From: an uncultured Oscillospiraceae bacterium | Lineage (GTDB): Bacteria; Bacillota; Clostridia; Oscillospirales; Oscillospiraceae | Length of the DNA: 52,701 nucleotides | Assembly: GCA_934636655.1 (NCBI GenBank) | Contig: CAKUAS010000015.1 | Span: forward strand, 1-52,701 | Direction of reading: 5' to 3' | Part shown: positions 7,963-16,540 of the stretch, piece after piece | Numbering within the stretch: the stretch's first letter is position 1 | How the letters are laid out: every line of letters begins with the position of its first letter | Program-made: the position numbers and the translations under genes | Notes under the pieces: generated by a model | Databases searched by the model: none | What the model was told of the DNA's origin: nothing | What the model saw: only the letters and a program-made list of their open reading frames with translations

Positions 7963-9450
7963 TTAATGGCGACCAAAGATTTTATCAAAGAAGTTTTTGA
8001 TATTTTGGAAAGCATCTTTGAACCAAATTTGTATAGTTTCACCCGTAGACATTTTGTGCCCGCAATCGGTGCAGACCTTTCCGTCATAATGGTGGCCGGT
8101 CGCATCTATGGTCTCGCCCTGCGATATCACTTCGCCGCAAACGGTGCATACCTCGTCGCCGGTGTAGCCGTCTTCGGTGCATGTGGGTTCGACTGCATTG
8201 CGGAGTTCGGTGATGTGCTCGTGCTCACCGAAATGTATTCGTGCCGACAGCAGATAGTCATTACCGCTGCCAATACTTATTGCATTCCACTGTGCTTCTG
8301 TCCCCAAATAATATACATCAGTAAGATTTCTGCATGAATCAAACGCAGAGTTTTTAATAGTCATTACGCTTGTTGGGATAGTTATGCTCCTGATGTTCTG
8401 GTTGTAAGCAAATGCATCTTGCGAAATACCTACCACGCCATCTGGCACTATATACGACGCATCAGACTTACCGCAAGGATACACTTTGAGTTCAAATGAA
8501 CCATATCCCTTATAAAATAACACCCCATCAACAGAGCTGTACTTTGTATTCTTCTCATCAACATTTATACTTGTCAGATTTCTGTTGTATGAAAACACAT
8601 TATTCACTATATACTCCACGCTGCTCGGAATCGTTATACTGTTTAAATTATCGCAATCCCTAAATGTATAATCCTCACAAATGTATACTACTCCGTCAGG
8701 CACTATATATGACGTATCTGCCTTGGCATTTGGATATGCAAGCAGATGCGTAGCATTTTTATTAAAGAGCACTCCGTCTATTGCGCAATATGCTGTGTTA
8801 TCAGCAGCAACCTCGAAGCTTTCCAGCTTGTAGCACTGATAGAAAGCCCAACTCCCTATATCGGTTACGCTGTTAGGAATTACTATTCCCGTCAAGTTCA
8901 TGCATGTTTCAAATGCACCTTTTTCAATGGTTATAACACCATCAGGAATTACAACGCTTTTCAGGTTTCGGCAAAAATTAAAAGCATACGCACCAATGCA
9001 GGTCACACCTTCAGGGATTTAATAGCTTTCGGCTTTGGCATTCGGATAAACGAGCAGTGTGTCTGCATTTTTATTAAACAGAACTCCATCAATTGAGCAG
9101 TAAGCGGGATTTTCTTCTGCAACAGTAATGCTTTTTAAATTATCGCAGTTATGAAATGCAAGCGTAGCAATTGATGTTACAGTCTTGGGAATTGTCACGC
9201 TTGTAAGTGCTATTGCATCTTCGCCACCAAATGCACCTTGCTTTATAGCAGTTACCTTCACGCCATCAATTTCCTCAGGAATATTTAGTTCCGTGATGTT
9301 ATCGTCACATCCGGTTACCGTTCCCGTAGACTTGTCGAAGTAGATGCCACTGTCTACGGCTTCACTGGCATCCTCCGCACCTGCACTCATAGGCACGAGT
9401 GTCATAGCCATCAACAGTACGAGTAACAAGCTCAATATTCGTTTTTTCAT
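7963..9450 (-). pseudogene. BspA-like leucine-rich-repeat surface protein, broken by an in-frame stop
   Basis: From the ATG at 9450 the frame encodes a signal peptide (MKKRILSLLLVLLMAMTL...), then LRR_5/BspA-type repeats (SVTIPKTVTSIATLAFHNC-like units). A TAA at 9019-9021 interrupts it in the same frame, after AKAESY; the downstream part (to 7963) resumes exactly at IPEGVTCIGAYAF, matching sister repeats that read SYIVPDGV, so no bases are missing. About 143 residues precede and 352 follow the stop. The 3' part has further LRRs, a CxxC module and an amphipathic tail. No Shine-Dalgarno is visible before the ATG, and the hypA terminator ends only 11 nt upstream, leaving no promoter. Intact relatives are surface or adhesion proteins. 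A sequencing error or recent nonsense mutation could explain the stop; I infer it is not expressed as a full protein. Confidence 0.8.
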
Positions 9451-9460
9451 ATTTCTGCGC

Positions 9461-9492
9461 AAAAAAGCTCCCGTCCGAGGACGGGAGCTTTT
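9461..9492 (-). terminator. Intrinsic terminator after hypA
   Basis: 13-bp stem (9463-9475 with 9480-9492, CGAG-type loop) plus T run on the minus strand, 9 nt after the hypA stop and 11 nt before the next ATG. Confidence 0.92.
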
Positions 9493-9500
9493 CAGTTTAA

Positions 9501-9845
9501 TTACATTGCTTCGATCTCTTTTATGATGTATTCGTTGCCTGTAACGAGATATGTATGCTCGCTTTGGCAATACGGACACACCTTTGCGTATTTCACCGTT
9601 GGATAAGTCTGCTTACAGTCCTCGCAGAAGGTCACCGCCTCAAGCGTTTCGACCTTGAGCTCGGCCTCCTGCATGTACTTGGACTCCTTGACTGCCCAGT
9701 TCCAGCAATCTACGATGTATTCCGGGATTATCCCGCTGACCTCACCGATCTGAAGCGTGACGCTTCCGACCTTGGTAAGATTATTCTCGTCGCAGAGCTT
9801 CTCGACTTCCTTTATGACGTAAAATACGGTTCCAAGCTCATGCAT
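9501..9845 (-). CDS. hypA: HypA/HybF-type nickel metallochaperone
   Basis: 114 residues, usual length. The N-terminal MHE supplies the nickel ligands (amino group, His2, Glu3), and two CxxC pairs (C74/C77 and C90/C93) form the structural zinc site. HypA delivers nickel during [NiFe]-hydrogenase maturation, and in some bacteria to urease. It starts 20 nt after the large flavoprotein gene and should be co-transcribed with it; AGGA precedes the ATG. No hydrogenase structural gene or other hyp gene is in the window, so the nickel client is not visible here. Confidence 0.93.
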   Translation of the reverse strand: MHELGTVFYVIKEVEKLCDENNLTKVGSVTLQIGEVSGIIPEYIVDCWNWAVKESKYMQEAELKVETLEAVTFCEDCKQTYPTVKYAKVCPYCQSEHTYLVTGNEYIIKEIEAM

Positions 9846-9865
9846 GGATCATTCCTCCGATGTGG

Positions 9866-12595
9866 TCACTTTGCGAATTTTTCCTTGAGATCCTTGATCT
9901 TGATCTTGACAGCACGCTTTGCCGCGTATACGCCGAGGGGCGGGATCTTGTCGTCGGTGTTGACCATCTTGCTTGCCTCGGGGTGGTCACGGTGCAGGTG
10001 GATGGCGTCAAATTCGCATCTGGTCGTGCACAGGCCGCATCCGATGCACTTGTTCTGATCGACGATGGTCACGCCGCAGCCCAGGCAGCGGCTGGCCTCG
10101 GCCTTGACCTGCTCCTCGGTGAAGGTGACGCGATCGTTCTTCATTGTCTTTGCCTTGCGCGGATCGTGCTTAACTTCCTGGCGCACGGGCGCATCGAAGC
10201 AGTTGATATCAATGACAACGTTGTCCTTATCCAGTTCATAGAAATCGCGCGGGTTACGGGCAAGAGTGAGGCTCTGACCGGGATGGACATAGCGGTGCAG
10301 GCTGATCGCGCCCTCGCGGCCGGCTGCTATCGCATCGATAGCGAACTTCGGGCCGGTGTAGCAATCGCCGCCGACGAAAATATCGCTCTGCGCGGTCTGG
10401 AGAGTTACGGGGTCAGCCATAGCGACACCCTTTGCGGCCGTCTTGAGCTCGCCGACATCCAGCTCGCCCCAGTCGATGGTCTGGCCGATGGCACCGATAA
10501 CGGAGTTGACCTTGAGGGTCTTGAACTTGCCTGTACCTATGGGCTTCCTTCTGCCCTTCTCGTCGGGCTCGCCGAGCTCCATGATCTCGACCTTCAGGCC
10601 GTTGACCTTGCCGGCAGCGGTGCCGGTGATCTCAACGGGAGCGTTGAGGTAGCAGAACTTAACGCCCTCTGCCATTGCCTCGGCGACCTCTTCCTTGTCT
10701 GCGGGCATCTCCTCCTCGGAGCGGCGGTAGACTATGTAAGCCTCCTCTGCGCCGAGACGTACCGCCGTGCGGACAACGTCCATTGCGACGTTTCCGCCGC
10801 CGATGACTGCGACCTTCTTGCCGATCTCGACCTTGTTGCCGAGGTTAACGTCGCGCAGGAAATCAACGCCGCCGTACACGCCCTTGAGCTCCTCGCCCGC
10901 GATGCCGAGCTTTGCCGACTTCTGTGCGCCGATGGCGACGAAGAAGCCCTTGTATCCCTGCTTGCGCAGTTCTTCTATGGTGATGTCCTTGCCGACTTCA
11001 ACACCGCACTTGAACTTGACACCCATCTTCTTGAGAACGTCGATCTCGGCGTTAATGACCTTGCGCTCGAGACGGAAGGACGGGATACCGAGAGTCAGCA
11101 TGCCGCCGGGAACCGGGTTACGATCGAAAACGGTGACATTTGCGTAGCCCATCTCAGCCAGGTAGTAAGCGCAGCTCATGCCGGCAGGGCCTGCACCGAT
11201 GATAGCTATCTTCTCGACATAGTCGGTGTCGGGGGTCTTGTGACGGCGCTTTTCGGGGATGTAGCGGGTCTTCTCGCTCAGCTCCTTCTCGGCGATGAAC
11301 TTCTTGATCTCGTCGATGGCAACGGCGCGGTCGAGCTGGCCGCGGGTGCAGGCATCCTCGCAGCGGCGGTTGCAGATGCTGCCGCAGACTGCCGGGAACG
11401 GGTTATCCTGCTTTATGAGCTTGAGAGCATCAAGATATCTGCCCTCACCGGCCATCTTGATATAGCCCTGAACAGCGATATGCGCGGGGCAGGCCGCCTT
11501 ACAGGGAGCGGTGCCGCTCTCGTGGCAGTTCTTCTGGTTGTTGTTCTTATAGTCGGGATCCCACATGTGCTCGCCCCAGTGGTTATCATCGGGAAGAGGC
11601 TGCTTGGGATATACGACCGGGCCTTCCTTGGTGCAGAGCTTCTGACCGAGCTTGGCAGCGCCTGCCGGGCAGACCTCGACGCACTTGCCGCAGGCGACGC
11701 ACTTTTCCTTATCGACGTGCGCACGGTATGCGGAGGCGGACATATTGGGAGTATTGAAAAGCTGGGAGGTGCGCAGAGCAAAGCATGAGCCGAGCGCACA
11801 GTTGCAGATAGCAAATATTTTGTTTTCGCCGTCGATGTTGGTTATCTGATGAACGTAGCCGTTATCCTCGGCACGCTGAAGGATGCGCATCGCCTCTTCA
11901 TAGGTGATATCGCGGCCCTTGCCGGTCTCGGTGCAGTATCTTGCGAAGGTGCCGACTGCTATGCACAGCTCCTCCTGCATCTCGCCGCAGCCCTCGCCCA
12001 TGATGCGCATTGCGTTACGGCAGGAGCAGTAGCCGACGCCGAGCTGACCTTCGTACTTCTTGAGCCAGTGTGAAATGTGCTCGATGCTGACGGATTCGTT
12101 GGTAGCCGGGATGGCCTTCTCGACGGGAATAACGTGCATACCGATGCCGTTACCTCCGGGAGGGACCATTGCGGTTATCTTCGTCAGAGGCAGGTATGCC
12201 ATACGCTCGAAGAACTTTGCGATCTCGGGATGTGCCTCGACCTGCTGAGCGTTCATGTTCATGAGCTCCGCCGCGCCGGGAACGAAAATCGGCAGAACGT
12301 ACTGGCGGCTGCCGTCGGGAGTATCATAGTTATACTCCAGAACACCTTTCATCGACAGGGAGTCCATCTTCTCCTGAACATAGGAGACGCTCTTTCCCAT
12401 CTTTGCCGCTATCTTCTCGGGAGTTGTGGGCTTGCGAAGATCCATAGCCAGAGCAACATCTGCCTCATCATCGGTAACGACGCATGCAAGGCCGTAGTAT
12501 TCCGGGTCTGTCTCTGTAAGCTTCTCAAGTCCGAGCTTGTAGGGTATGCGGTCGGTCATTTTCTTGCCGAGCGCAATGATTTTTTCTCTTGCCAT
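9866..12595 (-). CDS. Multi-[Fe-S] FAD/NAD(P) oxidoreductase (GltD-like core, ferredoxin ends)
   Basis: 909 residues. Residues 1-290: a region of unknown fold with a winged-helix-like part (about 55-90) and cysteines CSC (190-192) and CNC (264-266). Residues 299-309: a ferredoxin motif CxxCxxCxxxC. Residues 365-417: the cysteine-rich domain of glutamate synthase small subunit (CKAACP, CGSICNRRC, CTRG). FAD motif GAGPAG at 467-472, NAD(P) motif GGGNVA at 599-604, GGD at 742-744. C-terminal CLGCG (837-841) and a second ferredoxin motif C850-C853-C856-C860. It resembles GltD-like electron-transfer subunits that exchange electrons between NAD(P)H and ferredoxin-type centres; no GltB large subunit is adjacent. 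Translation begins after AAGGGG. Linked to hypA. Exact partner and reaction unknown. Confidence 0.85.
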   Translation of the reverse strand: MAREKIIALGKKMTDRIPYKLGLEKLTETDPEYYGLACVVTDDEADVALAMDLRKPTTPEKIAAKMGKSVSYVQEKMDSLSMKGVLEYNYDTPDGSRQYVLPIFVPGAAELMNMNAQQVEAHPEIAKFFERMAYLPLTKITAMVPPGGNGIGMHVIPVEKAIPATNESVSIEHISHWLKKYEGQLGVGYCSCRNAMRIMGEGCGEMQEELCIAVGTFARYCTETGKGRDITYEEAMRILQRAEDNGYVHQITNIDGENKIFAICNCALGSCFALRTSQLFNTPNMSASAYRAHVDKEKCVACGKCVEVCPAGAAKLGQKLCTKEGPVVYPKQPLPDDNHWGEHMWDPDYKNNNQKNCHESGTAPCKAACPAHIAVQGYIKMAGEGRYLDALKLIKQDNPFPAVCGSICNRRCEDACTRGQLDRAVAIDEIKKFIAEKELSEKTRYIPEKRRHKTPDTDYVEKIAIIGAGPAGMSCAYYLAEMGYANVTVFDRNPVPGGMLTLGIPSFRLERKVINAEIDVLKKMGVKFKCGVEVGKDITIEELRKQGYKGFFVAIGAQKSAKLGIAGEELKGVYGGVDFLRDVNLGNKVEIGKKVAVIGGGNVAMDVVRTAVRLGAEEAYIVYRRSEEEMPADKEEVAEAMAEGVKFCYLNAPVEITGTAAGKVNGLKVEIMELGEPDEKGRRKPIGTGKFKTLKVNSVIGAIGQTIDWGELDVGELKTAAKGVAMADPVTLQTAQSDIFVGGDCYTGPKFAIDAIAAGREGAISLHRYVHPGQSLTLARNPRDFYELDKDNVVIDINCFDAPVRQEVKHDPRKAKTMKNDRVTFTEEQVKAEASRCLGCGVTIVDQNKCIGCGLCTTRCEFDAIHLHRDHPEASKMVNTDDKIPPLGVYAAKRAVKIKIKDLKEKFAK

Positions 12596-12616
12596 TATGT
12601 ATCCCCTTCCATATTG

Positions 12617-12908
12617 TTTATAATTTTTATAAATCAGGTCTTCAACATGTCATAAGCATGTCAAAAAGTCTGAGACTTTTTGCACACTATAAACGCCACA
12701 TTTTTTGTGAAGATAAATCTTCACGAAAAATCTCGCTATGCTCGTCAAAAATTCCTACGGACATTTTTGATGGCTATTAATCCAATTTCGAGCGGGGCCT
12801 TTGCCCCCTCGAGCTCCCCTGCTGCGCGGTTATCTTTCCGCAGCAGCATAGTTTTTTGACAGTCTTATCAGGTCTTAATTTATTTATAATTTTTACAAAT
12901 CAGGTCTT
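12617..12908. repeat. MITE-like structured non-coding element between direct repeats
   Basis: A 26-nt sequence at 12617-12642 recurs at 12883-12908 with one difference. Between them is a block bounded by terminal inverted repeats of form ATAAGNNTGTCAAAAA (12652-12667 and complementary 12853-12868). Inside are several hairpins: 12662-12682, a 14-bp stem at 12701-12726, GTCAAAAAT/ATTTTTGAT (12744-12772), GGGGC/GCCCC and a CTGCTGC/GCAGCAG stem (about 12816-12850). No reading frame and no transposase. This is the form expected of a non-autonomous element, here sitting in the leader of the flavoprotein gene. Confidence 0.6.
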
Positions 12909-12913
12909 ATTTC

Positions 12914-12943
12914 AGTATATCATATTTGTCGATATGAACACAA
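12914..12943 (-). promoter_or_regulatory. Possible promoter of the flavoprotein-hypA operon
   Basis: Minus strand TTGTGT (12943-12938), 18-nt spacer, TATACT (12919-12914). It would give a leader of roughly 310 nt containing the repeat element. A second candidate (TTGAAG...TATAAA) lies inside the proximal direct repeat, just upstream of the ribosome site. Confidence 0.4.
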
Positions 12944-12976
12944 CATGAATTTGTCAGAAAATTCGCAATTTTGTGC

Positions 12977-13720
12977 TTACAGATAGAATTTATCCTCTTT
13001 GCGCTCGGAGCATAGCTTTTTGAGCGTAAGGTGAGCAGTCAGGCGCATGGGAGCCGGGACTTTGCGTGACTCGGTCGAGCACATGGCAACGCATCTCATG
13101 CAGCTTATGCATTTAGTCGGCACAGTTCTCATGTGCTTACCCTTTATTGCTCCCGCAGGGCAGTATTTTTCGCAGATACCGCAGCCGATGCATTCTTTCG
13201 ATGCAACGGGGTACAGCGGAAGAAACGCGCTCTTTTTCTTTGCGTAGTTGGGGTCACCGGGCATTTTGACGGGGCTGAAGCTGTCCATGGCCTTGAGCTT
13301 TTCGATAAACTCGTGGATCTTCGCCTTGTCGCTCGCATCGGGGCGGCCCGCGCCGAACTGAGGATCGATAGAGTGCGGAGCTACGATCTCGCAGCCTCCA
13401 ACGGTCACAAAGCCGCACTTCGCTGCAAGGTCGCTCATCTCAAGCAGAGCGTCATCCACGGCGCGATTGCCGAAAACGGCAACGGGAACGCAGGGGGTGT
13501 TATCGCCTGTTATGATCTTCATACGCTCATACATGGGCTTGGGGATCCTGCCGCCGTAGACCGGGATGCAGAAGAACGTGAGCGTATCATGATCGATCGC
13601 GGTGTTCATGCTCGGAGTGGTCAGTTCCTGCATGGGAGCGTCGCCAAGCTCCTTGCTGATGATGTCCGCAACGGCTTTCGTTCCGCCGCAGGGGCTGAAG
13701 TAGAAAATTGCGTATTTCAT
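12977..13720 (-). CDS. EFR1-family ferredoxin: flavodoxin-like domain plus two [4Fe-4S] motifs
   Basis: 247 residues. The N-terminal part (1-150) has a flavodoxin-like pattern, with the FMN-phosphate-type loop FSPCGGTKAVA (8-18). The C-terminal part carries two ferredoxin motifs: C177-C180-C183-C187 and C204-C207-C210-C214. This is the EFR1 architecture common in Clostridia, a presumed electron carrier of unresolved partner. It lies last in a minus-strand run with the PQQ-propeller and rhomboid-like genes (37-nt gap upstream, AAGGGAAAG ribosome site). No strong terminator follows, only a weak AAAATT/AATTTT hairpin near 12957-12972. Confidence 0.87.
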   Translation of the reverse strand: MKYAIFYFSPCGGTKAVADIISKELGDAPMQELTTPSMNTAIDHDTLTFFCIPVYGGRIPKPMYERMKIITGDNTPCVPVAVFGNRAVDDALLEMSDLAAKCGFVTVGGCEIVAPHSIDPQFGAGRPDASDKAKIHEFIEKLKAMDSFSPVKMPGDPNYAKKKSAFLPLYPVASKECIGCGICEKYCPAGAIKGKHMRTVPTKCISCMRCVAMCSTESRKVPAPMRLTAHLTLKKLCSERKEDKFYL

Positions 13721-13756
13721 TGTCTTTTCCCTTTCCTTTTTCCTCTATACAATTTT

Positions 13757-15481
13757 TTAATTCACCTGTATGCAATAAGTGCGCATCGAACGAGTACCGA
13801 CGACGGCATAATTGCCGTACATTGCCGGCGAAGCCTCGATATTGCCGCCGAGATTCATGTAGTCAAGCTCCTCGCCCGTTTTGCCATCGAGCAGGAACAT
13901 ATTAAATCCGGAGTTGCAGTAGATCAGATAGCCGTTGCCGTCGGCATCATAGAAGTCCACAGGCGAACTCCAGCTATACATGCGCGTTTCCTTCTCCCAG
14001 ACCTTTTCCCCGGTTTCCTTTTTAAGCGCAACGAGCGTTCCGGAGCTTGCTCCCGGGGTTCGCGCAACAGGGACAAATATCATGTCCGAGAGCTTATTCT
14101 TGCCGACCGCGATTGTGCCCTGAACGCCGCCGGAGAGGTCCTGCACGGTGTAGCAGGTATAGTCTGTACGCCAGACGATCTCACCTGTCTCGGCATCAAT
14201 CTTGAATATGGGGACCGCCGCAGTCGAGTACGAGCGCCAGCCGTAGTGGAAAGACGTACTAATATAAATATACGGATGTCCGTCCTCAATATCGACGACC
14301 GGCGAGCAGTTCGTGTCGTCAAGTACATCCTGCGCCCACACAAGCTGCAGGGTGTTAAGATCAAGGCACATGAGGTTGCCGCCGTTATCGGCAAGGAAGA
14401 TATAGTTATTGATTATAGCAGCCGAGGACTCGACGCCGAGCCAATACTGGCTTCCGCTGCGAGTGCCCTTATACTTCCACTTCACTATGTTATCCGGATC
14501 GACGGACAGTTCGCCCGTCTGCTCGTTGTACTTGGTGTTTAAATGAATGATGTAAAGTATGCCGTTCTCGCCCGGATAAATGAGCTGGTCTGTCTCCGCG
14601 CTCACCAGAGGCGAGGAATCGAACATATGCCAGCCGCGGTCTGCAAAAGTCTCGTTGTGTCCAAACTCAAACATGACCGTGTTGTCAATGAGGTTTACGA
14701 CCTTGACACGGGATTTGCCGTTTACGCTGTCAACGCCCGAGCCGACATAGAGTATCGGATAGCCGCGCGGATCGAGAGCGCCCGCTCCCTTGTAGGTAAA
14801 GCCGAGGTTCAGGGGATCGCGCGTGTATTCGCCGGTCGTGAGTTCATAGAAATAAACATGTCCGTCAAGCGTTGCGTAAATGACCTCAACGAGATCTTTT
14901 TTCTCGCGCGCCCAATCGTACATCGCGCTCATATTTTTGCGCGTTGCCTCCGGCCACTTAACGATGAGCGGCTGACCCGTCCAGCCGCTGCCGGACCAGT
15001 AGCTGCCGTCGGTATCGCTCAGTCCGCTTGTGGACTTTGTCCACGCCGTTGTGAGCTTTTTATTGCTCATCTCTGCCGTGCCGTAAGCTGCACCCGTACG
15101 GTAGTTATTGCCGCGGAAGGTTATAATGCCCTCAAGCTCGGTATATTTCTCCGGCAGGTCGAAGTTTATCTCATAATCGCTTTCATACTCCTCAACGACC
15201 TCGCCGTCTACCATGATGGCCGTGCTTGAAATGAGCCGCTCGGGCTCAGTTCCGTCGACCGAATGCGGCTTGAAGCCCTGCAGGCCGACAGGTGTAGGCG
15301 TAGGCTCCGGAGTTGGCGTGGGCGTAGGGGCCGCCGTGACGACGGGATTCTCCTTATCCTCGCCGAGAGCCTTGTTTGCCGCGACGCCGCGCATGACGAC
15401 AAGCACCAGGACCGCCAGAAGCAAAACAAATATCACTATCCCGACGATCGTTTTTGCCGTAATCTTCTTTTTCTCATCCAT
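13757..15481 (-). CDS. Membrane-anchored PQQ-type beta-propeller protein
   Basis: 574 residues from the ATG at 15481 (AGGGTGG upstream); a GTG four codons earlier is an alternative. A cytoplasmic KKK-rich start and one transmembrane helix (about 10-32) lead to a Thr-Pro repeat linker (about 50-65) and an extracellular domain of roughly 500 residues with repeated PQQ/quinoprotein-like blades (for example GQPLIVKWPE, YIFLADNGGNLMCLDLNTLQ, GTLVALKKETGEKVWEKE, GNIEASPAMYGNYAVVGTRS). Such blades are usually structural or sugar/peptide-binding in Firmicutes; no dehydrogenase residues could be verified. Co-transcribed with a rhomboid-like protein 11 nt upstream and EFR1 downstream. Confidence 0.82.
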   Translation of the reverse strand: MDEKKKITAKTIVGIVIFVLLLAVLVLVVMRGVAANKALGEDKENPVVTAAPTPTPTPEPTPTPVGLQGFKPHSVDGTEPERLISSTAIMVDGEVVEEYESDYEINFDLPEKYTELEGIITFRGNNYRTGAAYGTAEMSNKKLTTAWTKSTSGLSDTDGSYWSGSGWTGQPLIVKWPEATRKNMSAMYDWAREKKDLVEVIYATLDGHVYFYELTTGEYTRDPLNLGFTYKGAGALDPRGYPILYVGSGVDSVNGKSRVKVVNLIDNTVMFEFGHNETFADRGWHMFDSSPLVSAETDQLIYPGENGILYIIHLNTKYNEQTGELSVDPDNIVKWKYKGTRSGSQYWLGVESSAAIINNYIFLADNGGNLMCLDLNTLQLVWAQDVLDDTNCSPVVDIEDGHPYIYISTSFHYGWRSYSTAAVPIFKIDAETGEIVWRTDYTCYTVQDLSGGVQGTIAVGKNKLSDMIFVPVARTPGASSGTLVALKKETGEKVWEKETRMYSWSSPVDFYDADGNGYLIYCNSGFNMFLLDGKTGEELDYMNLGGNIEASPAMYGNYAVVGTRSMRTYCIQVN

Positions 15482-15504
15482 ATCCTTATCCACCCTGTAT
15501 ATCT

Positions 15505-16350
15505 TTATTCTGTGAAATGAACGTGGTTATTAATATGATCCTGGCAGAAGCAGTGGTAGCCCGCACACTTTGAGCAGTAGCGGAACTCCAGGTTCGGGAA
15601 ATCAACATCCGTTCTGCCGCAGACGCAGCATTTGTAGTTATAATCCTTCTGACGCTGCTCGTATTTTATCTTTTGCTTTTCGCGGTTGAAATTGACCGTC
15701 GTCTTGCTGTAATGCGCTCTGCCGGACTTCAGGGACGAAATGAGGTCGGCTCCGAAGAAGATAAGATAGTTGAGCATCGCTATAAGCGGCAGGAGGTTGA
15801 ACGGAAACGGCGTTGCGAGCATTTCAAACACAAAGAACGCAGCGTCGATGTACGCAAGCCATTTGATCTTCACAGGAATTATGAACATGAACAGCACCTG
15901 CGTATTGGGAAAGAGCGTTGCAAATGAGAAGAACATGGATAGATAGATATAATAAGTCCCGATAGCTGCCGACTGCTTGGTGATGAGGTAGATCACCATT
16001 CCGTAGATGATAGTCAGTATAACGCCGGAGAATATGAAAATATTAAATCTCGCTGTGCCCCACTCGCGTTCGAGCGTGCTGCCGATCCAGTAGTAAAAAT
16101 AGAAAAACAGCAGCGCCCACATGCTCAGATCCTGAGGTATGAACATGAACGTTATAAGCCGCCATACCTGGCCTTTAAGTATGAGCTGCGGCGAAAACGC
16201 AAAGTAGCTCAGAAGCGTGCGGCTGCTGTCCATGATACTCAGGAGCCAGACGGCAAGACTTATAACGACAATGTACAGCATTAAGTTCGGAATACCGAAT
16301 CTCGGATGCCTGTAGCAGAACATGTCGATCTTTTTATTGAGGTTTTTCAT
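15505..16350 (-). CDS. Rhomboid-fold membrane protein with C-terminal cysteine cluster, probably inactive
   Basis: 281 residues with about six hydrophobic segments; VWRLITFMFIPQ (about 62-73) and the following FYWIGSTLEREWG resemble the L1 loop of rhomboid-family proteins. The GxSG serine-protease motif expected in helix 4 is absent (the region reads AIGTYYIYLSMFF), so it is more like a Der1/pseudo-rhomboid. The hydrophilic tail (237-281) has cysteines at 241, 242, 244, 259, 262, 267 and 269 plus several His, which could bind zinc. Good promoter at 16394-16421 and AAAGGA ribosome site. First gene of the operon with the PQQ-propeller protein and EFR1. Function unknown. Confidence 0.75.
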   Translation of the reverse strand: MKNLNKKIDMFCYRHPRFGIPNLMLYIVVISLAVWLLSIMDSSRTLLSYFAFSPQLILKGQVWRLITFMFIPQDLSMWALLFFYFYYWIGSTLEREWGTARFNIFIFSGVILTIIYGMVIYLITKQSAAIGTYYIYLSMFFSFATLFPNTQVLFMFIIPVKIKWLAYIDAAFFVFEMLATPFPFNLLPLIAMLNYLIFFGADLISSLKSGRAHYSKTTVNFNREKQKIKYEQRQKDYNYKCCVCGRTDVDFPNLEFRYCSKCAGYHCFCQDHINNHVHFTE

Positions 16351-16393
16351 ATTGCTTTCCTTTCACAGGATATAGTTAGACACAATAATCTAT

Positions 16394-16421
16394 AGTATAC
16401 TATCTTGCATCTTACATCCAA
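16394..16421 (-). promoter_or_regulatory. Promoter of the rhomboid-PQQ-EFR1 operon
   Basis: Minus strand TTGGAT (16421-16416), 16-nt spacer, TATACT (16399-16394), about 40 nt before the ATG. Its -35 region lies inside the spacer of the divergent rlmB promoter. Confidence 0.7.
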
Positions 16422-16432
16422 ATCGTTATAAT
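16405..16432 (+). promoter_or_regulatory. Promoter of the rlmB unit
   Basis: TTGCAT (16405-16410), 16-nt spacer, TATAAT (16427-16432). The two divergent promoters occupy the same 40 bp, so polymerase binding should be mutually exclusive. A weaker TTAAAC...TAGAAT candidate lies nearer the gene. Confidence 0.7.
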
Positions 16433-16540
16433 GTCCACAAAAAAATTGTCGCAGGAAAAACTTTTTCCTTTAAACTTCTGCAAGGATATGTTAGAATGTA
16501 TTTTGTATTATTATCTGCAAATGTGAGCATAGGTGAAAAG

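Noticed and set aside
9019..9021. Stop-codon recoding (selenocysteine or pyrrolysine type) in the LRR gene
   Set aside because: The codon is TAA, which is not used for either residue, and the site lies in an ordinary repeat position.
9860..11788. 642-codon open frame antisense to the flavoprotein gene
   Set aside because: It is the mirror of strongly biased codons in a gene with clear motifs, has no ribosome site, and its translation is leucine/alanine-rich without any family pattern.
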